Of a stretch of 64,000 nucleotides of DNA, positions 1-7,937 are shown one piece after another. How positions within the stretch are numbered: the first letter of the stretch is position 1; every line of letters begins with the position of its first letter. The DNA is from Massilibacteroides sp. Its GTDB lineage: Bacteria; Bacteroidota; Bacteroidia; Bacteroidales; Tannerellaceae. Location: positions 1 to 64,000 of the forward strand of contig NZ_JAQWCQ010000003.1 in assembly GCF_028705895.1 (NCBI RefSeq). The letters run 5' to 3'. Both the position numbers and the translations under genes were made by a program. The notes under the pieces are model-generated. The model was not told where the DNA came from and made no database searches. It was given only the letters and a program-made list of their open reading frames with translations.

Positions 1-1152
1 TCTGATGATGAAGTAGAACTAAGCTGGCAGCCCGTTGAAGATCCGCTTGAGCCTACAGCTAAAGCGGACAATTATATTATTTATACTCGCAGAGGGGATA
101 GCGATTTCGATAACGGACGATTAATAAAAGGAAACAAATTCCGTACTAAGCAGTCTCCGGGAGTCATCTACAGTTATAAGGTAACAGCCATAAACCAGGG
201 AGGGGAAAGTTTCCCTTCTGAGATTCTTTCGGCAGGAAGGGTATTAAACGAGAAGGGATGCGTACTCGTAGTCAATGCATTCGACCGGATAAGTGCTCCG
301 ACCGATTTTGCGACGGATAGTCTTTCTGGTTTTTTAGACCAGGTAGATCATGGCGTTCCTTATTTGAAAGACATTAGTTATATAGGTAGTATGACCGAGT
401 TTCGTAAAGTCGTTCCCTGGATGGACGATGATGCTGCGGGATTCGGAGCCAGTCGTGCAAATTACGAAACAATGGTTATTGCCGGCAACACTTTTGATTA
501 TCCGGCGCTACACGGCGCCTCGTTGATGAAAGCAGGTTATTCTTTCGCATCCTGTAGTGACGAATCGATTGATAAAGGCTTTGTGAAATTAACAGAGTAT
601 AAAATAGTCGATTGGGTATTAGGGAAAGAGAGTAAAACAAAGATGGGAAGAGGAAATATTCATTCCCGTGAATATGCGGTATTCACTCCGGAAACAAGGA
701 AAGCAATAACCGAATATTGTCAAAACGGCGGTCATTTGTTCATGTCGGGAGCGTACGTGGCAACCGACCTCTGGGATAACGGGGAAGCGGATGAAGAAGG
801 CATTGCCTTTGCTTCGACTATCCTGAAATACAAATGGCGTACGAATCTGGCAGCCATAACAGGCGCATTCAAAAGTGTAGCTTCACCTTTTACGGCTTTT
901 AAGGGTACATTTAGCTGGTATAACGAACTGAATGAAGAGTCTTATGTAGTAGAATCTCCGGACGGTATAGAGCCGGCTTCTTCTGATGCATTCACCATCT
1001 TTCGTTATTCGGAAAATAATTTAAGTGCCGGCGTTGCTTATAAAGGAGATTATAAAACGTGCATTCTCGGTATTCCTTTTGAGTCAGTGAAGACTCAAGA
1101 CGCCCGGGATAGATTGATGCATTCTGTCATGTTGTTTTTTGAAGAGAATTAA
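1..1152 (+). CDS. Fn3-containing surface protein, C-terminal part (partial)
   Basis: The frame is open from base 1, so the true start lies left of the window; 383 codons are visible before the TAA. The first 85 or so residues look like a fibronectin type III domain (the run ending in SYKVTAINQGGESFPSE). After it comes a Rossmann-like alpha/beta domain beginning GCVLVVNAFDR, with a glycine turn YCQNGGHLFMSGAY. Proteins of this type in Bacteroidales are often labelled 'xanthan lyase' or golvesin-like, but I see no catalytic motif that would justify an activity. It is 12 bp upstream of the metallophosphatase gene and heads the visible part of the peptidoglycan-salvage operon, so a role at the cell surface in cell-wall sugar handling is an inference from position only. 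Confidence 0.7.
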   Translation, partial: SDDEVELSWQPVEDPLEPTAKADNYIIYTRRGDSDFDNGRLIKGNKFRTKQSPGVIYSYKVTAINQGGESFPSEILSAGRVLNEKGCVLVVNAFDRISAPTDFATDSLSGFLDQVDHGVPYLKDISYIGSMTEFRKVVPWMDDDAAGFGASRANYETMVIAGNTFDYPALHGASLMKAGYSFASCSDESIDKGFVKLTEYKIVDWVLGKESKTKMGRGNIHSREYAVFTPETRKAITEYCQNGGHLFMSGAYVATDLWDNGEADEEGIAFASTILKYKWRTNLAAITGAFKSVASPFTAFKGTFSWYNELNEESYVVESPDGIEPASSDAFTIFRYSENNLSAGVAYKGDYKTCILGIPFESVKTQDARDRLMHSVMLFFEEN

Positions 1153-1164
1153 AGCTATTATTTA

Positions 1165-3024
1165 ATGAGAAGTTTTTATATCATATTATTTGTCTTTATT
1201 TCTGTCTTTGGTTATGCCGACGGAAACAAACCATTCCGTTTTGCTTTTCTGACAGATATTCATATTTCGAGTAATCCTTCTTCAGTTGAGGACTTGGAAT
1301 GGGCTGTTGATCAGGTAAACCTGACAAATGGCATTGCGTTCGCGATTATCGGGGGGGATGTTACAGAGGAAGGAGACCGCGCATCTCTTCAGATTGCAAA
1401 AGAGAGATTAGATCGATTGAAAGTTCCTTACTACGCCGTACCCGGAAATCATGAGACGAAATGGAGTGAATCGGGAGTAACAGCCTTTGCCGATATTTTC
1501 GGAAATGAACGTTTCCGGTTTGAGTATGGAGATTATCTTTTTCTTGGGTTTAATTCGGGGCCTTTGATGAGAATGGCGGACGGACATGTTGCTCCGCAGG
1601 ATATATCGTGGTTAAAAAATGAATTATCTAAAGAATCCAAAGAACGTCCGGTGATAATTATTACGCATTATCCGCTGAAAGACGGTGATGTGGATAATTG
1701 GTATGAGGTGACGGATGCTTTGCGTCCTTACAATATCCGTGTAATATTAGGCGGACATTATCATCAGAATATGACGTTTCTTTATGATGGAATTCCGGGT
1801 ATATTAAACCGTTCTACTCTACGAGGAAAAGAGCCTAAGGGTGGGTATAGCCTTTATGAACTGGATTCTGATTCAATTCATGTATATGAACATCGGATAG
1901 ATGAAGCTCCTGTGCAATGGACTTCTTTGTCTTTAAAAACGGTTCTTTTTGACAAAAGAGGGAGTTCTGATAAATATCCGGATTATAGTATAAACAAACA
2001 ATATCCGGAAGTTAACAACACTTGGCTATTAGAAAGTGGTGTTGGCATTTATAGCTCTCCGGCAGTTGACGGTAAACGGGTATTTGTAGGAGATGACATG
2101 GGACAACTGACGGCATATGCTCTGAAAAGTGGAAAGCGATTATGGACATTTAAGTCCGGACGTCGGATTGTGGGAACTCCTGCTGTTGCCGGTGGACTTG
2201 TTGTCTTCGGTTCTGCTGACAAATGTATATACGGTGTTGATAGTCATTCGGGCGAAATGCGTTGGAAGATAGAAGCAAAAGAACCGGTTTTAGGAGCTGT
2301 CACCATTGAAAACGGTATTGCCTATATCGGAGCCAGCGATCATTCATTCCGGGCAATTGATATACAGACCGGTAGTATAAAATGGATATATGAAGGAATC
2401 CGGGGATATATCGAAACAAAACCATTGCTCACTGATGATTTAGTTATTTTCGGAGCATGGGATAATACGTTGTATGCGTTGTCTAAAAAAGACGGCAAGG
2501 AAGTCTGGAAATGGACAGGCGGATTAACCCGCATGCATTTTTCTCCGGCTGCCGTATGGCCTGTTGCAGCACACGGAAAAGTATTCATCACTGATCCTCA
2601 ACGAGCAATGACAGCAATAGATATTCACTCCGGAGAAACTGTCTGGCGTACGTTCCAGTCGATGGTGCGGGAAACAATTGCCTTGTCGGAAGACAAAGAA
2701 AGAGTATATAGTAAGACGATGAATGATAGCATTGTTTGTTTCTCCACAAAGGGAACAGAACCTCGTCAGCTATGGGCATCTAATGTAGCATTTGGTTATG
2801 AACATGCACCCTCTATGCCTGTCGAGAAAGACGGAGTTATATTCGGCAGTACGAAAGAAGGACTTATTTTTGCGCTGAATGCGTTGGACGGAACCGTTCT
2901 ATGGAAACACAAAGTAGGAAATTCTCTTGTCAACACGGTAGTACCTTTGACAAAAAACAAAGTATTATATACGACAACTGAAGGATATATCGGATTAATA
3001 AACGTAAAGAATAAAACTAAATAA
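1165..3024 (+). CDS. secreted metallophosphoesterase fused to PQQ-type beta-propeller
   Basis: The 619-residue product starts with a signal peptide (about residues 1-20, ending GYADG). Residues 24-230 carry the full calcineurin-like metal-binding set: D31/H33 in TDIH, D65 in GGDV, N95-H96 in GNHE, H168 in THYP and H198/H200 in GGHYH. From about residue 290 to the end there are repeated blades of the PQQ/WD-like kind (SPAVDGKRVFVGDDMGQLTA, and several W-K-hydrophobic strands). It therefore looks like an exported phosphodiesterase or phosphatase tethered to a propeller that may bind a glycan or protein. The stop overlaps the next start by one base (TAATG), which points to translational coupling with the glycosyltransferase. 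Substrate unknown. Confidence 0.85.
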   Translation: MRSFYIILFVFISVFGYADGNKPFRFAFLTDIHISSNPSSVEDLEWAVDQVNLTNGIAFAIIGGDVTEEGDRASLQIAKERLDRLKVPYYAVPGNHETKWSESGVTAFADIFGNERFRFEYGDYLFLGFNSGPLMRMADGHVAPQDISWLKNELSKESKERPVIIITHYPLKDGDVDNWYEVTDALRPYNIRVILGGHYHQNMTFLYDGIPGILNRSTLRGKEPKGGYSLYELDSDSIHVYEHRIDEAPVQWTSLSLKTVLFDKRGSSDKYPDYSINKQYPEVNNTWLLESGVGIYSSPAVDGKRVFVGDDMGQLTAYALKSGKRLWTFKSGRRIVGTPAVAGGLVVFGSADKCIYGVDSHSGEMRWKIEAKEPVLGAVTIENGIAYIGASDHSFRAIDIQTGSIKWIYEGIRGYIETKPLLTDDLVIFGAWDNTLYALSKKDGKEVWKWTGGLTRMHFSPAAVWPVAAHGKVFITDPQRAMTAIDIHSGETVWRTFQSMVRETIALSEDKERVYSKTMNDSIVCFSTKGTEPRQLWASNVAFGYEHAPSMPVEKDGVIFGSTKEGLIFALNALDGTVLWKHKVGNSLVNTVVPLTKNKVLYTTTEGYIGLINVKNKTK

Positions 3025-4496
3025 TGATGAAAAACACAATTGACTGCTTTATTCCATTTGCCGGAGAAGCGCAACTAAAACAAACTCTAAACGGACTTAA
3101 ATCGTCTGAGTCTGTTGGTGCTATTTATATTTTGTCAACAGATGAACTGGCAGAAAGTACATATGCCGGTTTTCCTGTTATTAAAGTATCCGCTCTTCGT
3201 TCTACTGAAGCAATTAAAAAGATAGCGGTAAAATCAGAAGCGGCTTATACATTAATATATACGAAACAGACGGTGTTGAAGTTTGGCTATTTTGCATTGG
3301 AACGCATGACGCGTATAGCTGAAGACTCTGGCGCAGGAATGGTTTATGCTGACCACTATAAATTATGTGGGAATGATCGTAAAAATGCACCGGTTGCAGA
3401 TTATCAGGAAGGCAGTCTGAGGGATGATTTTGATTTCGGTTCTGTCTTGCTTTACAAAACGAGTGCGCTAAAAAAGGCCGCGCAACAGATGACTGTGGGT
3501 TATCTGTATGCGGGACTATATGATCTGCGATTGAAAGTTGCCCAATCTGAAGCCTTAGTTCATATCAATGAATACCTCTATACCGAAATAGAAGAGGATT
3601 TACGAAAAAGCGGAGAGAAGTTGTTTGACTATGTTGATCCGAAAAATCGTGCTGTACAAATAGAGATGGAACAGGCTTGTACGGATCATTTAAAAGTTGT
3701 CGGAGGTTATCTTGCTCCTCAGTTTAAATCTATTGCTTTTGACTCGGGAAATTTTGAAATCGAAGCATCGGTCATCATTCCTGTAAGAAATCGCATTCGG
3801 ACGATAAAAGACGCGATCAATTCTGTGCTTAAACAGAAAACAACTTTTCCATTTAATCTGATCGTTATAGACAATCAGTCAACGGATGGAACGTCTGAAG
3901 CGATTCGTGAATACGCGGCTGATAAACGTTTAATTCATATCATACCAGAACGGAAAGATCTCGGTATCGGCGGTTGCTGGAATATGGGTGTACATCATCC
4001 GGCATGTGGAAAATTTGCTGTACAATTGGACAGTGATGATTTATATAAGAATGAGACGACCTTGCAAACAATGGTGAATGCTTTTTACGAGCAAAATTGT
4101 GCGATGGTAGTAGGGACTTACGAAATGACCGACTTTGAGCTGAACACCATTCCCCCGGGTATTATCGACCACAAGGAATGGACTCCCGATAATGGGCGCA
4201 ACAATGCCTTACGCATAAATGGACTGGGTGCGCCGAGAGCTTTCTACACCCCTGTATTGAGAGATATCAAAGTTCCTAACACAAGTTACGGAGAAGATTA
4301 TGCACTCGGTCTTGCCATCTCACGTCATTATCAGATAGGTCGTGTGTATGATGTAGTTTATCTTTGTCGCCGTTGGGAAGATAATTCGGATGCGTCATTG
4401 GATATTGTAAAACTAAACGGACATAATACCTATAAAGACAGAATCCGTACTTGGGAATTACAGGCCAGAATTGCACTGAATAAGGAGAATAAATGA
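3024..4496 (+). CDS. family 2 glycosyltransferase with two GT-A-like halves
   Basis: A 490-residue cytoplasmic protein with no signal peptide or clear membrane segment. The C-terminal half is a classic GT2 domain: VIIPVRNR at residue 250, IDNQSTDGTS further on, and the metal-binding LDSDD with D336, D338 and D339. The first 245 residues also look like a GT-A fold: a short start strand (DCFIPFAG) and an acidic YADHY where a DxD would sit. This half may be a degenerate second transferase domain. The gene overlaps both neighbours (1 bp upstream, ATGA downstream), so it is made together with the metallophosphatase and the DUF4922 protein. Donor and acceptor cannot be read from the sequence. Confidence 0.85.
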   Translation: MMKNTIDCFIPFAGEAQLKQTLNGLKSSESVGAIYILSTDELAESTYAGFPVIKVSALRSTEAIKKIAVKSEAAYTLIYTKQTVLKFGYFALERMTRIAEDSGAGMVYADHYKLCGNDRKNAPVADYQEGSLRDDFDFGSVLLYKTSALKKAAQQMTVGYLYAGLYDLRLKVAQSEALVHINEYLYTEIEEDLRKSGEKLFDYVDPKNRAVQIEMEQACTDHLKVVGGYLAPQFKSIAFDSGNFEIEASVIIPVRNRIRTIKDAINSVLKQKTTFPFNLIVIDNQSTDGTSEAIREYAADKRLIHIIPERKDLGIGGCWNMGVHHPACGKFAVQLDSDDLYKNETTLQTMVNAFYEQNCAMVVGTYEMTDFELNTIPPGIIDHKEWTPDNGRNNALRINGLGAPRAFYTPVLRDIKVPNTSYGEDYALGLAISRHYQIGRVYDVVYLCRRWEDNSDASLDIVKLNGHNTYKDRIRTWELQARIALNKENK

Positions 4497-5422
4497 GAGA
4501 AACGATAAAATATCTGTTCGATTCGCAATTTCGTGATTGGGAGATGGCCGCAAAGAATTATGCGGCATTGAAAGATGTACGGGAAAAGGCGTTTACTGTT
4601 TCTGATTGCACAGTTCGTGTCCAATTCAATCCTGCCCGTATCTTGTCTTCCGCAGCAAAAGTCGATGCTAAGTCTATTCAGGAAAGAGCCTGTTTTCTTT
4701 GTGCAACCAACCGTCCTGCAGAACAGGAAGGGATTTCTTTCCTGGCGAAATATACGATTCTAATCAATCCGTTCCCGATATTTCCACGGCATCTTACTAT
4801 TCCTTCCGTTTTGCATACACCACAACGAATAGAGGGGCGCATGACAGATATGTTAGAATTAGCAGAAGCATTAGACGAATATGTAATTTTCTATAACGGA
4901 CCGCGCTGTGGAGCGTCCGCACCGGATCATATGCATTTTCAGGCGGGAAATAAAGGATTCTTACCGATTGAAAATAACTGGCAACAGAACTGTTCACTAC
5001 TTTCTGAAACAAAGCGGGGGCTTATATGGAAAATAAGCGATAACTTGCGAACTGGTTGGATAATGGAAGGAACTGACAAACAAGACCTCAGCATTCTATT
5101 TGATACCATTTACAAACGTTTAGACGAAATTCCGACAGAAGATGAGCCCATGATGAATCTGCTTGCCTGGTTTGATAAAGGGAAATGGATCGTTGTCGTA
5201 TTGCCGAGAAAGAAGCATCGGCCGGATTGTTTTTTTACTGAAGGGGAGGAACAATTGACTATCAGTCCCGCTTCTGTAGATTTAGGAGGTGTATTTATCA
5301 CTCCTTTGGAAAAAGATTTTGACAAGATTACGGGTCAGATAATAGCCGGAATATTACATGAAGTGTGCTTGGATGAAGCGCATATTAAGAATATCAGTAA
5401 CCGAATAAAAGAACTATTATGA
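4493..5422 (+). CDS. DUF4922 protein, GalT/HIT-superfamily nucleotidyltransferase-like
   Basis: A 309-residue soluble protein. Residues 146-150 read HMHFQ, the HxHxQ signature of the GalT/Ap4A-phosphorylase branch of the HIT superfamily, where the second histidine (here H148) is the nucleotidylated nucleophile. Just before it lies GPRCGASAPD, and earlier come a Cys pair in ACFLCATNRP and the strand INPFPIFPRHLTIP, also typical of GalT/Ap4A-phosphorylase folds. The likely chemistry is transfer or phosphorolysis of a nucleotide group on a sugar phosphate or dinucleotide. It overlaps the GT2 gene by 4 bp upstream and the permease gene by 4 bp downstream. An enzyme of this class is not part of the known MurK-MurQ route. 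Family assignment is good; reaction is inferred. Confidence 0.8.
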   Translation: MRETIKYLFDSQFRDWEMAAKNYAALKDVREKAFTVSDCTVRVQFNPARILSSAAKVDAKSIQERACFLCATNRPAEQEGISFLAKYTILINPFPIFPRHLTIPSVLHTPQRIEGRMTDMLELAEALDEYVIFYNGPRCGASAPDHMHFQAGNKGFLPIENNWQQNCSLLSETKRGLIWKISDNLRTGWIMEGTDKQDLSILFDTIYKRLDEIPTEDEPMMNLLAWFDKGKWIVVVLPRKKHRPDCFFTEGEEQLTISPASVDLGGVFITPLEKDFDKITGQIIAGILHEVCLDEAHIKNISNRIKELL

Positions 5423-6702
5423 ACGAGAAACGAAAGAGATCACCGTGGTTCTGGGTGCCTTCACTCTACTTTGCAGAAGGATTACCTTATGTAGCCGTAA
5501 TGACAATAGCCGTTATTATGTACAAACGTTTGGGATTAGGAAATGCGGAGATTGCTTTATATACCAGTTGGCTATATCTACCTTGGGTTATTAAGCCGTT
5601 ATGGAGTCCGTTTGTCGATCTGGCTAAAACCAAACGTTGGTGGATCGTAACGATGCAATCACTTATTGCTGTCAGTTTCGCAAGTATTGCGTTCTTTATC
5701 CCAACGACTTATTTTTTGCAATTGACTTTAGCTTTTTTCTGGTTACTTGCATTCTCTTCTGCTACGCACGATATTGCTGCGGACGGGTTCTATATGTTAG
5801 GGCTAAAGCCTGGAGAACAGTCGTTCTTTGTTGGCATACGAAATACATTTTATAGACTGGCAACCATATTCGGACAAGGTATTTTAGTCGCTTTGGCAGG
5901 ATTAATGGAACAAGGGACTGAAAACATTCCCCTCTCCTGGTCTATTACGTTCTTTCTGCTTGCGGGATTGTTTCTGGCAATGTCTTTATATCACAAAGTA
6001 GTCTTGCCAAAGCCGGCGGAAGATGTTTCACGTCCTAATTTATCCCCCGCAGGATTATTACGGGATTTCTGGAAAACCTTTGTTTCTTTCTTTGCAAAGA
6101 ATGATATCGGGTTAGTTCTTTTCTTCCTCCTCACTTATCGTTTGGGTGAAGCTCAGCTATTGAAACTTAGTTCTCCCTTTATGCTTGATCCGGTAACTTC
6201 CGGAGGATTAGGATTAGATACTGCAACGGTAGGACTTGCTTACGGAACACTTGGTGTAGGCGCGTTATTAGTAGGAGGAATAGCCGGAGGGGTTGTTATT
6301 TCGCGTCATGGTTTCCGAAAATGGATTATTCCTATGGCGATCTTACTTAATATTACAGACCTGTTCTATGTCTATTTAGCCGCAGTGCAGCCTGAAAACA
6401 TCATATTTATCACCTCCTGTATTGTATTGGAGCAGTTAGGGTATGGTTTCGGTTTCACAGCCTACACCTTATTCCTGATAAAGGTTGCCGACGGAGAATT
6501 TAAAACGGCTCACTATGCTATCGGAACCGGTTTTATGGCTTTAGGAATGATGCTTCCGGGAATGATTGCCGGCTGGTTGCAAGAGATGATGGGATATACC
6601 ACATTTTTCTGGTGGGTATGTCTTTGTACATTACCTGGTATATTTGCAGCTATTTTGGTACGAAAGAAAATTGACCCAGAATTTGGTAAAAACAAGAAAT
6701 GA
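5419..6702 (+). CDS. AmpG-like MFS permease, probable MurNAc/muropeptide importer
   Basis: A 427-residue protein of about 12 hydrophobic helices. The N-terminus (SLYFAEGLPYVAVMTIAV) and the following YTSWLYLPWVIKPLWSPFVD match the AmpG type of major facilitator permease, which brings anhydromuropeptides or muramic sugars across the inner membrane. In Tannerella forsythia an MFS permease called MurT sits next to murK and murQ and imports MurNAc; this gene has the same neighbourhood and a similar length. ATGA overlaps on both sides tie it to the DUF4922 and NamZ genes. The exact substrate (free MurNAc or a muropeptide) is inferred from the operon. Confidence 0.85.
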   Translation: MNEKRKRSPWFWVPSLYFAEGLPYVAVMTIAVIMYKRLGLGNAEIALYTSWLYLPWVIKPLWSPFVDLAKTKRWWIVTMQSLIAVSFASIAFFIPTTYFLQLTLAFFWLLAFSSATHDIAADGFYMLGLKPGEQSFFVGIRNTFYRLATIFGQGILVALAGLMEQGTENIPLSWSITFFLLAGLFLAMSLYHKVVLPKPAEDVSRPNLSPAGLLRDFWKTFVSFFAKNDIGLVLFFLLTYRLGEAQLLKLSSPFMLDPVTSGGLGLDTATVGLAYGTLGVGALLVGGIAGGVVISRHGFRKWIIPMAILLNITDLFYVYLAAVQPENIIFITSCIVLEQLGYGFGFTAYTLFLIKVADGEFKTAHYAIGTGFMALGMMLPGMIAGWLQEMMGYTTFFWWVCLCTLPGIFAAILVRKKIDPEFGKNKK

Positions 6703-7937
6703 TGACATTAAAAATAAAATTAATTGGATTGATGTTTTGTTTACTTGCTTCGGGACAAGTATTTGCGAAGCAGGTAAAGACAGGTATAGAAATTCTGAAA
6801 GACCAGCATTTTAAATGCTTAGAAGGAAAACGTGTCGGACTGATAACCAATCCGACAGGGGTAGATAATACATTAAAGTCAACCATCGACATATTATATG
6901 AAGCACCGAATGTCAACTTAGTTGCTTTATATGGTCCGGAACATGGCGTTCGCGGGGATATTCACGCAGGGGATAAGGTTGATAACTCAGCCGACACCTC
7001 AACAGGATTACCGGTTTCTTCTTTGTATGGAAAGACACGTAAGCCAACACCGGAAATGTTGGAAGGAATTGATGTGTTAGTTTACGACATACAAGATATC
7101 GGCTGTCGTTCTTTTACCTATATCAGTACAATGGGATTAGCAATGGAAGCGGCAGCAGAAAACAATATAGAGTTTGTCGTTTTAGATCGCCCGAACCCAT
7201 TGGGGGGATTAAAAGTTGAAGGTAATTTAGCTGAAGAAGGCTATTTTTCTTTCGTAAGCCAATTTCCTATTCCTTATTTATATGGCCTGACTTGCGGAGA
7301 ATTAGCCTTAATGCTCAACGGAGAGAAAATGCTAAAGAAACAATGTCGCTTACAGGTCATAAAGATGAAAGGCTGGAAACGAAAAATGACTTATCCGGAG
7401 ACAGGCTTGCAATGGATTCCGTCTTCTCCTCACATTCCACATGCTCATTCGGCATACTTCTATCCCGTCAGTGGTATTCTCGGTGAATTGGGCTATGTCT
7501 CGATTGGAGTTGGTTACACCATTCCATTCCAGATGTTTGCCGCTCCATGGATTGAAGCGGATAAGTTTGCAAAAAAACTAAATGCGCTGCAATTATCCGG
7601 AGTAACTTTCCGTCCGATGCACCTGAAACCGTTCTACTCAGTAGGGAAAGGTGAGCATTTACAAGGTGTGCAGGTTCACCTGACTGATTATAAGAAGGCA
7701 GCATTAAGCGAGATACAATTCTATGTGATGCAGGAAATAGCAAATCTCTATCCGGACAGAGCAGTGTTCGATCAGTCGAATAAGGATCGATTTAATATGT
7801 TTGATAAAGTCAGCGGCTCCAACAAAATACGGGAACTATTCGCAAAAAGCAACAAAGCAGCGGACGTACTCGTCTATTGGAATAAAGACGCAGACAAATT
7901 TAAAGCACTTTCTAAAAGATATTATTTATATAGATAA
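6699..7937 (+). CDS. namZ: exo-beta-N-acetylmuramidase NamZ (DUF1343)
   Basis: A 412-residue protein with a signal peptide (about residues 1-23, ending QVFA), so it acts in the periplasm or outside. It shows the DUF1343 landmarks in order: GLITNPTGVD, YGPEHGVRGD with E81, VYDIQDIGCRSFTYIS, VLDRPNPLGG and GLQWIPSSPHIPH. DUF1343 proteins of Bacillus subtilis and Tannerella forsythia are exo-N-acetylmuramidases that remove MurNAc from the non-reducing ends of peptidoglycan fragments; the Glu in GPEHG is the presumed catalytic residue. It overlaps the permease gene by 4 bp and the next start follows its stop with no gap, which fits a release-then-import pair. Confidence 0.9.
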   Translation: MMTLKIKLIGLMFCLLASGQVFAKQVKTGIEILKDQHFKCLEGKRVGLITNPTGVDNTLKSTIDILYEAPNVNLVALYGPEHGVRGDIHAGDKVDNSADTSTGLPVSSLYGKTRKPTPEMLEGIDVLVYDIQDIGCRSFTYISTMGLAMEAAAENNIEFVVLDRPNPLGGLKVEGNLAEEGYFSFVSQFPIPYLYGLTCGELALMLNGEKMLKKQCRLQVIKMKGWKRKMTYPETGLQWIPSSPHIPHAHSAYFYPVSGILGELGYVSIGVGYTIPFQMFAAPWIEADKFAKKLNALQLSGVTFRPMHLKPFYSVGKGEHLQGVQVHLTDYKKAALSEIQFYVMQEIANLYPDRAVFDQSNKDRFNMFDKVSGSNKIRELFAKSNKAADVLVYWNKDADKFKALSKRYYLYR

